Source: Mesorhizobium sp. (GTDB taxonomy: Bacteria > Pseudomonadota > Alphaproteobacteria > Rhizobiales > Rhizobiaceae). From it: a stretch of 64,000 bases of DNA. Of the stretch, positions 23,810-33,060 are shown one piece after another; position 1 is the stretch's first letter; every line of letters starts with the position of its first letter. The position numbers and the translations under genes were made by a program. The DNA lies in contig SUGL01000031.1 in NCBI GenBank assembly GCA_004963905.1, positions 1 to 64,000 of the forward strand. The letters run 5' to 3'. The notes beneath the pieces were generated by a model. It saw only the letters and a list, made by a program, of their open reading frames with translations, did no database searches and was not told the origin of the DNA.

Positions 23810-23925
23810 CTCGACCCGCCGCGGTGGGCTGATCGTCTCGGATCGTCATCAAAGCGGTGGACGCCGGTGCGAAGTCTGGGCATGGAGATCGGCACCTCCG
23901 AGGTCGAGCGGATCTGCTAAAAGCG
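23810..23925 (+). pseudogene. IS256-family transposase scrap
   Basis: GMEIGTSEVERIC in one frame and VIKAVDAGAKSGHGDR in another correspond to the central segment of the intact IS256 transposase at 42134 (REVLGMEVGTSEAEPIW). Only about 35 codons remain and frames are mixed. 23590-23810 and 23926-24030 show no gene. Confidence 0.5.
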
Positions 23926-24030
23926 CCAGGAGCGGCACGCGACCAGTGGCCTATTTACGACACGATGGGCTTCCACCTTCGCAATACGCTCGGTGAGTGT
24001 CATCTGGATAGCCTCATCGTGTTTGCAGCT

Positions 24031-25461
24031 TCACGACGCCTTACGACGCAACGCCGTTTGGTATCCAAGCCATTGGTGGATTTCAGCGGCTATACGCTCG
24101 GCATGCGCGGTGACTTCGGGAATTCCCATCAATTCGCCAACGCTGCCGCGCGCCAGCGGCCCGCTGACGAAAATGCTGTCGGTCGGTCGGCCGGAAGTGC
24201 TGACCGCACGGCCTTGGCTGTCGGTCGCCAGGCCAAGGCCAATCGGGTCTAGCCGGACCAGTCCCATTCGCCCGAGATCGGCAATTGCTGTGTTGGTCCG
24301 GAAAATATCGGCATGCGCCGGCCCGGTCGTGACGACCACCCTGTCGAACGTCTCGGTTGTCTGAGTGGGTTGGCGCCTTGGCCGCAGCGTGACCCGAATG
24401 CGCCCGTCGACCTGCTCGGCGCCGACGATCGATGCGGCGCGATAGGCGAGCATGCCTTCGGCAACGCGGCGATCGAGCACGTCCGCGACCTGTGGCGCGA
24501 TGCGGAAGCGATGCACATCCCACAGCGTGCGCAAATGGCGCACGAGGCGGCGTTGCTCGTCGAGCGGCAGGGCCTGCCAGATGATTTGTCCCTGACGTCG
24601 GACGGCATCGAGCACCGGGTGCCAGTCTTCGCCCCGACGCTTGGCATCTAGGATCGTGGCCCGGATGCGTCTGAGCATCACTGTTGCGCTGCGTGAAGGC
24701 AGACTGATGAAATCACCAATCGGGTCGCCCGGGAGCACCGCGTGGCTGCGCGAACGATAACCATGACGTGACAGCGCGACGATGCGGCTACGATGCCCAT
24801 TGCGGTCCAGCGTGGCAATGATATCCGCCGACGTCAATCCAGTGCCGACTACGAGCACTTGGTCGTCGCGGCCGATCGCTTGCAGCCCTCCGAGATCATA
24901 GGGATTGGCCACCAGCCGGGCAGCAGCAGCCACAGACCGCAGGGCCGATGGCAAGGCCGGTGGCGGATGCGTCGCCGCAATCACTAGGGCGTCGGCTGCG
25001 AGCGTCCTTCCATCAGCGAGAATCAGGATGTAGCCCTGGCCACTAAGCTCGACTGACGCGACGGCGGACCTGACATGACGGATCACTTTGCCGAACAGAA
25101 AGGGTTGGAGATAAGATTCCACGTAGCGCCCGAAAACGCGTCGTTGTGGGTAGAGTGCTCCATTTGCGGCAATAGCCTCGGCATCGTCGAGAATCGCGCC
25201 GGTCTGCTCCAGCCAATCGGCAAAGTGGCTGTCCTGGCCGGAGATCAGCGTCATTCTCGACGCCGGCACATTGATGCGGTGTGAAGGATCGGCCGTCGAG
25301 TAGGCCAGACCATAGCCGAGCCCCTCTCTGGGCTCGACGACCACGATATCGGCAGCACCGGCGGGCAGCAGCCGCGCAAGATGAAACGCGGTCGCCGCAC
25401 CGGAAAAGCCGCCACCGATGATGGCTACGACCGGTCCCCTGCCCAAGTCTCTGGCGCTCAA
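24031..25461 (-). CDS. FAD/NAD(P)-binding oxidoreductase of the organosulfur operon
   Basis: 476 residues. The N-terminal Rossmann fold is VVAIIGGGFSGAATAFHLAR; a second nucleotide site follows at VLVVGTGLTSADIIATLDRN. The type resembles the HcaD-like 'FAD/NAD(P)-binding protein' family with GYGLAYSTADPSHRINVPA near the isoalloxazine. It is the last gene of the operon, and its ATG overlaps the stop of the SsuD-like gene by four bases, so it is translationally coupled. A role in delivering reducing equivalents or oxidising a sulfur intermediate is inferred from position only; the substrate is unknown. Confidence 0.8.
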   Translation of the reverse strand: MSARDLGRGPVVAIIGGGFSGAATAFHLARLLPAGAADIVVVEPREGLGYGLAYSTADPSHRINVPASRMTLISGQDSHFADWLEQTGAILDDAEAIAANGALYPQRRVFGRYVESYLQPFLFGKVIRHVRSAVASVELSGQGYILILADGRTLAADALVIAATHPPPALPSALRSVAAAARLVANPYDLGGLQAIGRDDQVLVVGTGLTSADIIATLDRNGHRSRIVALSRHGYRSRSHAVLPGDPIGDFISLPSRSATVMLRRIRATILDAKRRGEDWHPVLDAVRRQGQIIWQALPLDEQRRLVRHLRTLWDVHRFRIAPQVADVLDRRVAEGMLAYRAASIVGAEQVDGRIRVTLRPRRQPTQTTETFDRVVVTTGPAHADIFRTNTAIADLGRMGLVRLDPIGLGLATDSQGRAVSTSGRPTDSIFVSGPLARGSVGELMGIPEVTAHAERIAAEIHQWLGYQTALRRKAS

Positions 25462-26633
25462 GACTGACTCGCGCGCAGTGCCGAAGGCCGATGGTCGCCG
25501 GCCACCGTTTCGCCGAACGGTCCCATGTTCACTGCCGTCGGGCGCGTCGAGATTTCATGATCGAGCGGCAACAACGGCAACACCAGTTCGCCAAACCGAT
25601 AGGCCTCCTCCAGATGCGGATAGCCGGACAGGATAAAGCTATCGATGCCAATGCGCCGGTATTCGTCGATCCGTTCCGCAACTGTCGCCGCATCGCCGAC
25701 CAGGGCGGTGCCGGCGCCGCCGCGCACCAGGCCAACGCCAGCCCACAGGTTCGGACTGATTTCGAGCTTGTCGCGGCGGCCGCCATGAAGCCGGCTCATG
25801 CGCGACTGGCCGACGGAATCCATGCGCGCGAAAACCTTCTGCGCCTCGGTTATCGTGTTGTCGTCCAGGCGGCTGATCAGGCGGTCGGCATCGGCCCAGG
25901 CCTCATGATTGGTCTCGCGGACGATGACATGCAGCCGGATGCCGAAGGTCACCTGGCGCCCGGCTTTCTCGGCAAGACCGCGCACATGGGCAATCTTTGC
26001 CGCGACGTCCGCCGGCGGTTCGCCCCAGGTCAAATATTTGTCGATCTGTTCGGCGGCGACCGCGTTAGCGGCATCGGACGAGCCGCCGAAATAGAGCGGC
26101 GGATGTGGCGTCTGCACGGGCGGAAACAGTAGGCGACCGTCCTCGATACGGAAGTGCTTGCCTGCGAACGCTACGGTCTCGCCGCGAAGCACCGCCTTGT
26201 AGATGTCGAGGAATTCCCGCGTCACCTCATAGCGCTCGTCATGGCTGAGGAAGATGCCGTCGCCCTTGTTCTCGACCGGATCCCCGCCGGTGACGACGTT
26301 GATGAGCAGCCGTCCGCTGGAAATGCGGTCGAGCGTCGAGGTCATGCGCGCGGCTAGCGTCGGCGATTGCAGGCCCGGCCGGACGGCGACAAGGAAGCGA
26401 AGCCGCTGCGTCAGCGGTGCCAGCGCCGACGCCACGACCCAGCTATCTTCGCAACTGCGTCCTGTCGGCAGCAGCGCGCCATAGTAGCCGATGGCATCGG
26501 CGGCTTTCGCGACTTGGGTGAGATAGGGCAAGTCGACCGCCCTGCCCCCCTCTGAGGTGCCGAGATAGCGGCTGTCGCCATGAGTCGGCAGAAACCACAG
26601 GACCTTGATCCTGTCGGGAGTGGCAATGCTCAT
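25458..26633 (-). CDS. ssuD: FMNH2-dependent alkanesulfonate/methanesulfonate monooxygenase
   Basis: 391 residues, bacterial luciferase-like TIM barrel. Family signatures are VLWFLPTHGDSRYLGTSEGG, the FMN/sulfonate pocket RPGLQSPTLAARMTSTLDRI, RLLINVVTGGDPVENKGDG and FILSGYPHLEEAYRFGELVL. SsuD/MsuD cleaves the C-S bond of alkane or methane sulfonates with O2 and FMNH2, releasing sulfite and an aldehyde. It is followed with a four-base overlap by the FAD oxidoreductase and preceded by SfnB. FMNH2 would come from the reductase at 34187. SsuD versus MsuD cannot be separated by eye; with SfnG upstream, methanesulfonate is a likely substrate. Confidence 0.9.
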   Translation of the reverse strand: MSIATPDRIKVLWFLPTHGDSRYLGTSEGGRAVDLPYLTQVAKAADAIGYYGALLPTGRSCEDSWVVASALAPLTQRLRFLVAVRPGLQSPTLAARMTSTLDRISSGRLLINVVTGGDPVENKGDGIFLSHDERYEVTREFLDIYKAVLRGETVAFAGKHFRIEDGRLLFPPVQTPHPPLYFGGSSDAANAVAAEQIDKYLTWGEPPADVAAKIAHVRGLAEKAGRQVTFGIRLHVIVRETNHEAWADADRLISRLDDNTITEAQKVFARMDSVGQSRMSRLHGGRRDKLEISPNLWAGVGLVRGGAGTALVGDAATVAERIDEYRRIGIDSFILSGYPHLEEAYRFGELVLPLLPLDHEISTRPTAVNMGPFGETVAGDHRPSALRASQS

Positions 26634-26665
26634 GAATGGTCCTCTGTGATTTGGAGGCGCTTCGC

Positions 26666-27913
26666 TCAGCTCCAGGCATGGAGCGGCGGATTTACGTCGT
26701 TGAGGTAGTAGTTGCCGAGGATCGCGTATTTCCAGCGCACCGGATCGTGCAGCGTGTGGGTGCGGGCGTTGCGCCAGTGCCGGTCGAGATTGTGCTCGGC
26801 CAGCGTCGAGCGTGTGCCGGCGAGCTCGAACAGCTTGTTCGTGGCAATGATGGCGATCTCTGTCGTGAGGATCTTGGATTCGGCAACCGCGATCTGCGCT
26901 TCCGCGACGGTCTTCTCGTTCGGGTCGGCCACGGCGCGATCGACCGCAAGCCCGGCCCTTTCCAGAACCGCCTCTGCCGCTTTGGCCCGCAGGCGAAGGT
27001 CGCCAATCGCCTGGATCGTATAAGGATCCTGCCAGGCATGATCGACGCCGCTGTCGATCCAGGCGCGCGACTTGGTGCGCACGAAGCCGACAGTCTCGTC
27101 GATCGCCGCCTTGGCGATGCCGAGATCGACCGCGGCCTGGATGATCTGGAAGATGGCGCCGTCGGCCGTCGGCCTGTCATAGCCCTTGTAGCCGGGGACA
27201 AGATGCGTTTTGGGCACCTTGACATTGTCGAGCAGGACCGTGCCGGACAAAGTCGTCTTCTGTCCGAAGCTCGACCAGTCGTCGATCACCGTCAGTCCGG
27301 GCGCGCCGCGATCGGCGATGGCATACCAGGCGCGCCCCTCGTCATCGAGCGCCACGATCGGAACCAGATGGGCAAGCAGAGCACCGCTCGAATAGAATTT
27401 CTGGCCGTTGACCACGACATGGTGGCCGGCGTCGACGAACTTTGTCTCGAAGTCGGCCGCGCGCTTGGAGCCGAACTCGGAGAACGCGTTGCCGAAGCGC
27501 GTGCCGGACAGCACCTCAGCGAAAAGCAGCTTCTTCTGCGCCTCGTCGGAGACGGTGCGGATAGCGGCGACGACGCCAAGATGGTTCTGCGGAATCTGGC
27601 CGAGCGACGGATCGGCCGCCGAGATGATGGTGATCACCTTCGACAGGGTCACATAGGAGAGCTCCGGCCCGCCATAGGCTTTCGGCACGTTGATCGACCA
27701 CAGGCCGCTCTGCGAAAACGCATCGAGCTCTTCCTTCGGCCAGATGCGTTCACGATCCCGCTTGGAGGCATCCCTGGCGAATTCGGCGGCGAGTTTTTCG
27801 GCGACAGCGATTGCCTCGGCATCGGCCTTGATCACATGCGCCTTGGCAGAGGGTCGTTCGACCGGCGGGACGGCACTGCGGCTATCCGACGCCTGCCTGG
27901 ATTGGATGGTCAT
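26666..27913 (-). CDS. sfnB: SfnB-family acyl-CoA-dehydrogenase-like sulfur acquisition protein
   Basis: 415 residues. Start at 27913 is fixed by AGGAG upstream and a four-base overlap with the ABC ATPase gene. The fold is an acyl-CoA dehydrogenase-like flavoprotein: DRERIWPKEELDAFSQSGLW, GNAFSEFGSK, VVVNGQKFYSSGALLAHLVP and a C-terminal HWRNARTHTLHDPVRWKY. SfnB/DszC-like proteins are FMNH2-dependent oxygenases or dehydrogenases in dimethyl sulfone and related organosulfur use. Cytoplasmic. The exact reaction of SfnB is not established. Confidence 0.85.
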   Translation of the reverse strand: MTIQSRQASDSRSAVPPVERPSAKAHVIKADAEAIAVAEKLAAEFARDASKRDRERIWPKEELDAFSQSGLWSINVPKAYGGPELSYVTLSKVITIISAADPSLGQIPQNHLGVVAAIRTVSDEAQKKLLFAEVLSGTRFGNAFSEFGSKRAADFETKFVDAGHHVVVNGQKFYSSGALLAHLVPIVALDDEGRAWYAIADRGAPGLTVIDDWSSFGQKTTLSGTVLLDNVKVPKTHLVPGYKGYDRPTADGAIFQIIQAAVDLGIAKAAIDETVGFVRTKSRAWIDSGVDHAWQDPYTIQAIGDLRLRAKAAEAVLERAGLAVDRAVADPNEKTVAEAQIAVAESKILTTEIAIIATNKLFELAGTRSTLAEHNLDRHWRNARTHTLHDPVRWKYAILGNYYLNDVNPPLHAWS

Positions 27914-28701
27914 GCTGCTGTCTCCTTGGGAAAATGTTGCGGTGGAAGCGGCGCGCCGCCGAGGTAGTAGGTTTTGATATCGGTGCGCTGGCGCAAGTCG
28001 GCAGCCGATCCTTCCAGCACGCTGACGCCGTTCTCGAGCACGGTGGCGCGGTCGGCGTATTTCAGCGCGACCGCCGAATTCTGTTCGGCAACGAGGATCG
28101 AAAGGCCTTCGTCGCGGTTGAGCCGTTTCAGGGCGCTGAAGATCTCGTCGACGATCAGCGGTGCCAGCCCCATCGACGGCTCGTCCAGAACAAAGAGTTT
28201 CGGCCGCGACATCAGACCCCGGCCGATAGCCGTCATCTGCTGCTCGCCCCCGGAAGTGAGGCCGGACCGGGTTCGCCGCTTCTCGGCGAGCCTTGGGAAA
28301 AGTGAATAGACACGATCGAGGTCGGCCTTGACGCCCGTGCGAGAGGACGAGCGTCCGAGCGCGCCGGTGAAGAGGTTCTCTTCGACCGTCAGCGAGCGGA
28401 AGCAATGCCGGCCCTCGAGGAATTGGACAAGGCCGCTGCGGACTAGGTGCGAGGGGCTTGCCCTTGAAACATCCTCGCCACCGAAGGTGATCCGACCGGC
28501 GGTAATGGCGCCGCGCTCAGCCGGAAGGAGATTGGATACGGCGCGCAGCAGTGTCGTCTTGCCGGCACCGTTGGAGCCGAGCAGCGCGACGATCTCGCCC
28601 CTGCCAACCAACAAGTCGACGCCGTGTAGGGCGGCGATGGCGCCGTTGTAGACAGCTTCCACGCTGCTAACTGACAGTATCGGGTATTCCGGGATGGACA
28701 T
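27910..28701 (-). CDS. livF: branched-chain-type ABC transporter ATPase (LivF-like)
   Basis: 263 residues. Walker A is GSNGAGKTT, the signature is LTSGGEQQMTAIGRGL, and Walker B is KLFVLDEPSMGLAPL. The length and the ADRATVLENG end fit LivF of the HAAT family. It pairs with LivG at 32102 and energises the permeases at 30153 and 31206. It is coupled to sfnB by a four-base overlap, so transport and oxidation are co-regulated. The substrate is presumably an organosulfur compound, not leucine (inference from context). Confidence 0.9.
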   Translation of the reverse strand: MSIPEYPILSVSSVEAVYNGAIAALHGVDLLVGRGEIVALLGSNGAGKTTLLRAVSNLLPAERGAITAGRITFGGEDVSRASPSHLVRSGLVQFLEGRHCFRSLTVEENLFTGALGRSSSRTGVKADLDRVYSLFPRLAEKRRTRSGLTSGGEQQMTAIGRGLMSRPKLFVLDEPSMGLAPLIVDEIFSALKRLNRDEGLSILVAEQNSAVALKYADRATVLENGVSVLEGSAADLRQRTDIKTYYLGGAPLPPQHFPKETAA

Positions 28702-28767
28702 CGATGACTCCGCTCGGGAAGGTGGATGGCGCGGCCGGCCAGATTTGTCGGCCGCACCATACCAAAT

Positions 28768-30099
28768 TCAGTTGCTGACCACCGCGTCGGCGTCCTCGGC
28801 CGTGCGGATCTTGATGCCCTTTTCCTTGGCATACGCCTCGGACGACTTCTCGATGATCGGACGCAGCAGCTTCCAGTCGGGAGCGATCCAGTCGGAGACG
28901 ACATTCCACTTCTTGCCGTCCCATTGCTGGAAGGTCACGTAGCCGTCACCCTCGTGATTGTCCCAGGAGACGTTGATCGAGTGGAACAGGTCCTTGGCGC
29001 CGAGTGCCTCGACGCGCGCCGGATCGAGCTTGAGATGCTCGAAGCCCCAACGCACTTCGTCGCCGGTCAGCGTGCGGTTGCCGAACTTGGCCTGTGCGAT
29101 GCGGACCGCCTCGACATTGAGGATGCCATTGACGATGCCGAGATTGTGGTAGACCGAGCCGATGCGGCTTTTGTCCTCGAGATTGCCTTTGCCGTCGCCG
29201 TAGACCGTTTTGACGATCTCCTGGACCACCGGATATCGCTCACCCGAGGCCTGGGTGGTGATGGCCGTATAGCCCTTGGCGGCATCGCCGGCGGGGATGA
29301 CATCCTCTTCGGAATTCGACCAGACATTGCCTATGATGTGATCGGCCGGGAAGCCTGTCTTCTGCGCGGTCTTCAAGGCGACGGGGTTCATCACGCCCCA
29401 GCCGCGCAGCACGACATAGTCAGGATGCTCGCGCCGGATGGTCAGCCACTGCGCCTGCTGCTCGTTGCCGGGATGCGGCACCTCGATCTGCGACAGCTCG
29501 AAGCCGTATTTCTGCGACAGCAGCTCATAGATCGGGATCGTCTCCTTCCCATAGGGCGAGCCGTGATAGAGCACGACGATGTTCTTGCCCTTGAGCTTGT
29601 CGAGGCCTCCTTCCTTGGACGCGATGTAGTTCACGATGCCGGAGGTCTCGCTGTAAGGATTGAGCAGCAGCGGGAAGACGTAAGGGAACACCCGCCCGTC
29701 GGTCGTGTCTGTGCGGCCGTGGTTGATGGTGATCAGCGGCACCTTGTCGTCGGTGATGCGATCGATCATGGCATAGGCGATGCCGACCGAGAGTGGATTC
29801 CAGGCAGCGATCCCGGGATTGCTCTTCAACCGTTCATACACCTCGACGCCCTTCTCGACCTCATATTGCGTCTCGCCTTCGCTCCAGGCCAGCTTGACGC
29901 CATTGACGCCGCCGTCGCGGATGTTGATCAGGTTGAGATAGTCGATGAAGCCACCGAAAAAGCCGGTTCCGCCGGCCGCATACGGACCGACACGGTAGCT
30001 CTGCAGGGGAAAGTATTGTTCTTCGGCGTGAACCGCCGTCGCGCCGAGCACGAAGGCCGTGGCGATCGCCGCTTTTCTTAGGTGACTGAAGAAGGTCAT
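28768..30099 (-). CDS. ABC transporter periplasmic substrate-binding protein (LivK-like)
   Basis: 443 residues. A signal peptide is clear (MTFFSHLRKAAIATAFVLGA, cleavage near AVHA-EEQ). The mature part has the Leu/Ile/Val-binding fold: LINIRDGGVNGVKLAWSEGE, VPLITINHGRTDTTDGR and IVVLYHGSPYGKETIPIYE. The first domain carries an unusual GTGFFGGFIDYLN loop. Context suggests binding of a sulfone, sulfonate or sulfonated amide. It lies between LivM and LivF in the operon, 53-66 bp from each. Confidence 0.88.
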   Translation of the reverse strand: MTFFSHLRKAAIATAFVLGATAVHAEEQYFPLQSYRVGPYAAGGTGFFGGFIDYLNLINIRDGGVNGVKLAWSEGETQYEVEKGVEVYERLKSNPGIAAWNPLSVGIAYAMIDRITDDKVPLITINHGRTDTTDGRVFPYVFPLLLNPYSETSGIVNYIASKEGGLDKLKGKNIVVLYHGSPYGKETIPIYELLSQKYGFELSQIEVPHPGNEQQAQWLTIRREHPDYVVLRGWGVMNPVALKTAQKTGFPADHIIGNVWSNSEEDVIPAGDAAKGYTAITTQASGERYPVVQEIVKTVYGDGKGNLEDKSRIGSVYHNLGIVNGILNVEAVRIAQAKFGNRTLTGDEVRWGFEHLKLDPARVEALGAKDLFHSINVSWDNHEGDGYVTFQQWDGKKWNVVSDWIAPDWKLLRPIIEKSSEAYAKEKGIKIRTAEDADAVVSN

Positions 30100-30152
30100 T
30101 GCTTACGTCTCCTGATGGGTTGGTCCGAGCGGAGGAGGAAGTTGAGCGGCAA

Positions 30153-31202
30153 TCAGCTGGACCTTGAGCCGATCCGTCGTTTGAGGCGGTCGAAGAGGGC
30201 CGACAGCCCGCTCGGTTCCGCGATGAGGAAGATGATGATAAGGGCGCCGAGCACGATGCGCTGGCTCATGTCGAGAACGCCCGAATCGAACAGGCCGCCG
30301 AACAGGAAGGCGCCGAGCCGGGACAGAAAGAGCGGGAGGACAACGATGAACGCCGCACCCAAAAACGCGCCACGGATCGAGGCCAGCCCGCCGATGATGA
30401 TGATGAACAGGATCTGGAATGAGCGGTCGAGATTGAAGCCTGCCGGCTCGACGGTGCGCAGATAGGTGAAGGCCCACAGCACGCCGGCGATACCGATGAT
30501 GAACGACGAGATGGCGAACGCCAGAAGCTTGGTTCGCAGCACCGGCACACCGATGACGCGTGCGGCGGTTTCGTTGTCCCGCACGGCGATGAAGTTGCGA
30601 CCGGTCGCGCTGTTGACCAAGCGCCAGACGAGGGCCGTCAGCACCATGACCGTGGTGACCGAAAGCAAATAGCGGCCGGTCGCGCTGTCGAGCGAAAGAC
30701 CGGCGACGGCCAGGTGCGGCGCCGAGATCACCCCGGACGGGTTGTCGTTGGAGAACCAGCCGAACTTGGTCAGCGCCCATTGCACGAAGAACTGGGCGGC
30801 GAGCGTCGAGACGGCGAGGTAGAAGCCGCGCAGCCTGAGACTGGGCAGGCCGAACACGACGCCGAAGCCGGCGGCGGAAATTCCGGCCAGGATCATGGTC
30901 CCCGCCAGCGGCAGGCCTTCGACCCTGAGGTTGAAATTGTAGGCGGCGAACGCGCCCACCGCCATGAAGGCGGAAGAGCCAAGCGAGAGCTGGCCGCAAT
31001 AGCCGGTCAGCAGATTGAGGCCGACCGCCGCCAGGCTGAGCGCCAGGAATGGCAGCAGGATCGCCTCGACCAGATAGCCCGAAGCATAGGCAGGGACCAC
31101 GCCGTAGGCGACGACGAACAGGGCGGTCGGCAATGCCAGCTTCTGAACGAGTTTCACCCAGTCGACTGGAAGCCTTGCGGCGTCGAGCGCTTGCACGGCC
31201 AT
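30153..31202 (-). CDS. livM: ABC transporter permease (LivM-like)
   Basis: 349 residues with about nine hydrophobic segments. LNLLTGYCGQLSLGSSAFMA is the conserved LivM motif after the second helix, and the cytoplasmic loop GRNFIAVRDNETAARVIGV is the ATPase-coupling (EAA-like) site. The C-terminus is basic. It is separated from livH by three bases. It forms the inner-membrane channel with LivH. Confidence 0.92.
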   Translation of the reverse strand: MAVQALDAARLPVDWVKLVQKLALPTALFVVAYGVVPAYASGYLVEAILLPFLALSLAAVGLNLLTGYCGQLSLGSSAFMAVGAFAAYNFNLRVEGLPLAGTMILAGISAAGFGVVFGLPSLRLRGFYLAVSTLAAQFFVQWALTKFGWFSNDNPSGVISAPHLAVAGLSLDSATGRYLLSVTTVMVLTALVWRLVNSATGRNFIAVRDNETAARVIGVPVLRTKLLAFAISSFIIGIAGVLWAFTYLRTVEPAGFNLDRSFQILFIIIIGGLASIRGAFLGAAFIVVLPLFLSRLGAFLFGGLFDSGVLDMSQRIVLGALIIIFLIAEPSGLSALFDRLKRRIGSRSS

Positions 31203-31205
31203 GGT

Positions 31206-32102
31206 TCAGACCCTTTCGACGGTTTTCTGGCCAAACAGGCCGGAGGGGCGCACCAAAAGCACCACCAGCGCCAGCGCATAGGCGAACCAGCCCTCGATGC
31301 CGCCGCCGACGAACGGGCCGAGATAGACCTCGGCCAGCTTCTCGCTGGCGCCGATGATGAGGCCGCCAACGATGGCGCCGAGGATGGAATCGAAGCCGCC
31401 AAGCACCAGCACCGGCAGCGCCTTCAGCACGATCAGCGACAGCGAGAACTGGACGCCGAGACGCGCGCCCCACAACAGCCCGGCGACCAGCGCGACGAAG
31501 CCGGCCGCCGTCCACACGGTGCCCCAGATGCGAGGCAGCCGCAGGCCGACGGCGAGGGCCGCGAACTGATCGTCGGCGACGGCGCGAAACGCAAGGCCGA
31601 TCCGCGTCCAATAGAAGAAGGCGCTGAGGCCTGCGACCATGGCAGCGGCGATCGCCGCCGCCAGCAGGTCGAAGGACGAGATCAGTACGCCGCCGACCTC
31701 GAATGGGGTGTCGTCGATGCCGAGGTCGAGCCCGTGCACCTGCGTGCCCCAGATAAGCTGGGCGGCACCTTCGATGATGTAGGAGAGCCCCAGCGTCGCC
31801 ATGAACAGCGTCATCGGCGAGCGGTTGACCAGCGGCCTGAGCACGGTCCGCTCGATGGTGAAGCCGAGCGCGACCATGACCGCGAAGGTGATGAGCAGCG
31901 AAAGCGCGAAAGGGACGCGGCGTTCGACCAGGCTGACGAAAGTGAGTGCTGCAAACAGCACCATCGAGCCTTGCGCGAAGTTCAGCACGCCCGAGGTCTT
32001 GTAGATCAGCACGAATCCGATGGCGACGAGCGAGTACATGACGCCCGACAGCAGGCCTCCGACCAGCACCTCGATGACGAAGAGGAAATCATAGTAGCTC
32101 AT
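31206..32102 (-). CDS. livH: ABC transporter permease (LivH-like)
   Basis: 298 residues from the ATG at 32102, which overlaps the livG stop by one base (TGATG). The N-terminal LLSGVMYSLVAIGFVLIYKT, SGVLNFAQGSM and the coupling loop GLAFRAVADDQFAALAVGL are LivH hallmarks. About eight membrane segments. Partner of LivM. Confidence 0.92.
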   Translation of the reverse strand: MSYYDFLFVIEVLVGGLLSGVMYSLVAIGFVLIYKTSGVLNFAQGSMVLFAALTFVSLVERRVPFALSLLITFAVMVALGFTIERTVLRPLVNRSPMTLFMATLGLSYIIEGAAQLIWGTQVHGLDLGIDDTPFEVGGVLISSFDLLAAAIAAAMVAGLSAFFYWTRIGLAFRAVADDQFAALAVGLRLPRIWGTVWTAAGFVALVAGLLWGARLGVQFSLSLIVLKALPVLVLGGFDSILGAIVGGLIIGASEKLAEVYLGPFVGGGIEGWFAYALALVVLLVRPSGLFGQKTVERV

Positions 32103-33004
32103 CAGATGTCCTCGCCATTCTCGCCCTCGGCGGTGCCGAGATAGGCCCGGATCACCGCAGGATCGGCGCGCACCTCGGCCGGCGTGCCGTCGGCGATCTT
32201 GCGGCCGTAGTCGAGCACGGCGACGCGGTCGGAGAGGCCCATGACGACGCCGATGTCGTGCTCGATCAGGATGACGGTGACGCCGTGCCGGTCGCGCGCG
32301 GCTCGCACGAAGCCGGCCATCTCGGCCTTCTCGGTCGCCGTCATGCCGGCCATCGGCTCGTCGAGCAGCAGCAGCTTCGGCTCGGCGACCAGCGCGCGCG
32401 CCAGCTCGACCCGCTTCTGCAGGCCGTAAGGCAAGGTGGCGACGAGGCGGTCGGCGACGCTTTCGAGATGCAGGAAGGCGACTATCTGATCGGTCTTTTC
32501 GGCGATTCCCGCATCTTCGCTCCGGGCGCGTGGCAGACCTGCAATATGTTCGACGAAACTGGCGCGCCTGGTGTGGACGCGGCCGCACGCGATGTTGTTG
32601 CGCACGGACAGACCGCCGAATAGCGCCAGGTTCTGGAAGGTTCGCGCAACGCCGAGCCGTGCTAGACGGCTCGCCGGCACCCGGGAGAAGGACTGTCCGC
32701 CGATCGCAATCCTGCCGCGGTCGGCGTGATAGAGGCCGCTGATGATGTTGATCAGTGAGGACTTGCCGGCGCCGTTGGGGCCGATCACCGCGCGGATCTC
32801 GCCGACTTCGACTTCGAGATCAACATCGCTCAGCGCCTTGACCCCGCCAAAGGAAATGCCGATCCCGCTCAAGGTCAGGATCGCATCAGCCTTTGCCGAC
32901 AGGCGCACCGCGCGCGTCTCGTCAACGCGACCAGCACCAGCAAGAAGGGCGGAAATTTCGGGCGCGCGCTCGTATGCGGCGGCTCCCAGCGAAGCACCAA
33001 TCAT
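32102..33004 (-). CDS. livG: branched-chain-type ABC transporter ATPase (LivG-like)
   Basis: 300 residues. Walker A is GPNGAGKSS, Walker B is KLLLLDEPMAGMTATE, and the switch is VILIEHDIGVVMGLSDRVAV. The signature is degenerate (LPYGLQKRVELARAL), as is usual in LivG. The first ~40 residues are an extra non-conserved leader, so the true start may be internal. It pairs with LivF. Confidence 0.9.
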   Translation of the reverse strand: MIGASLGAAAYERAPEISALLAGAGRVDETRAVRLSAKADAILTLSGIGISFGGVKALSDVDLEVEVGEIRAVIGPNGAGKSSLINIISGLYHADRGRIAIGGQSFSRVPASRLARLGVARTFQNLALFGGLSVRNNIACGRVHTRRASFVEHIAGLPRARSEDAGIAEKTDQIVAFLHLESVADRLVATLPYGLQKRVELARALVAEPKLLLLDEPMAGMTATEKAEMAGFVRAARDRHGVTVILIEHDIGVVMGLSDRVAVLDYGRKIADGTPAEVRADPAVIRAYLGTAEGENGEDI

Positions 33005-33060
33005 GAAACGTCCCTGCTTTTGAAGGCGTGTGGGCTGCTGCCCCGTGGGCCGCGCCCGTC

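Noticed and set aside
22570..23895. A 441-codon minus-strand frame opposite the methyltransferase fragment
   Set aside because: Antisense shadow; the plus strand has clear SAM-binding motifs.
26666..28405. A 579-codon reading of the sfnB gene
   Set aside because: The extra 164 N-terminal codons overlap the LivF gene out of frame; the true start at 27913 has a ribosome site and the ATGA overlap.
30714..32144. A 476-codon plus-strand frame opposite livM/livH
   Set aside because: Gln/Arg/Asp-rich antisense shadow of two permease genes whose membrane segments are clear.
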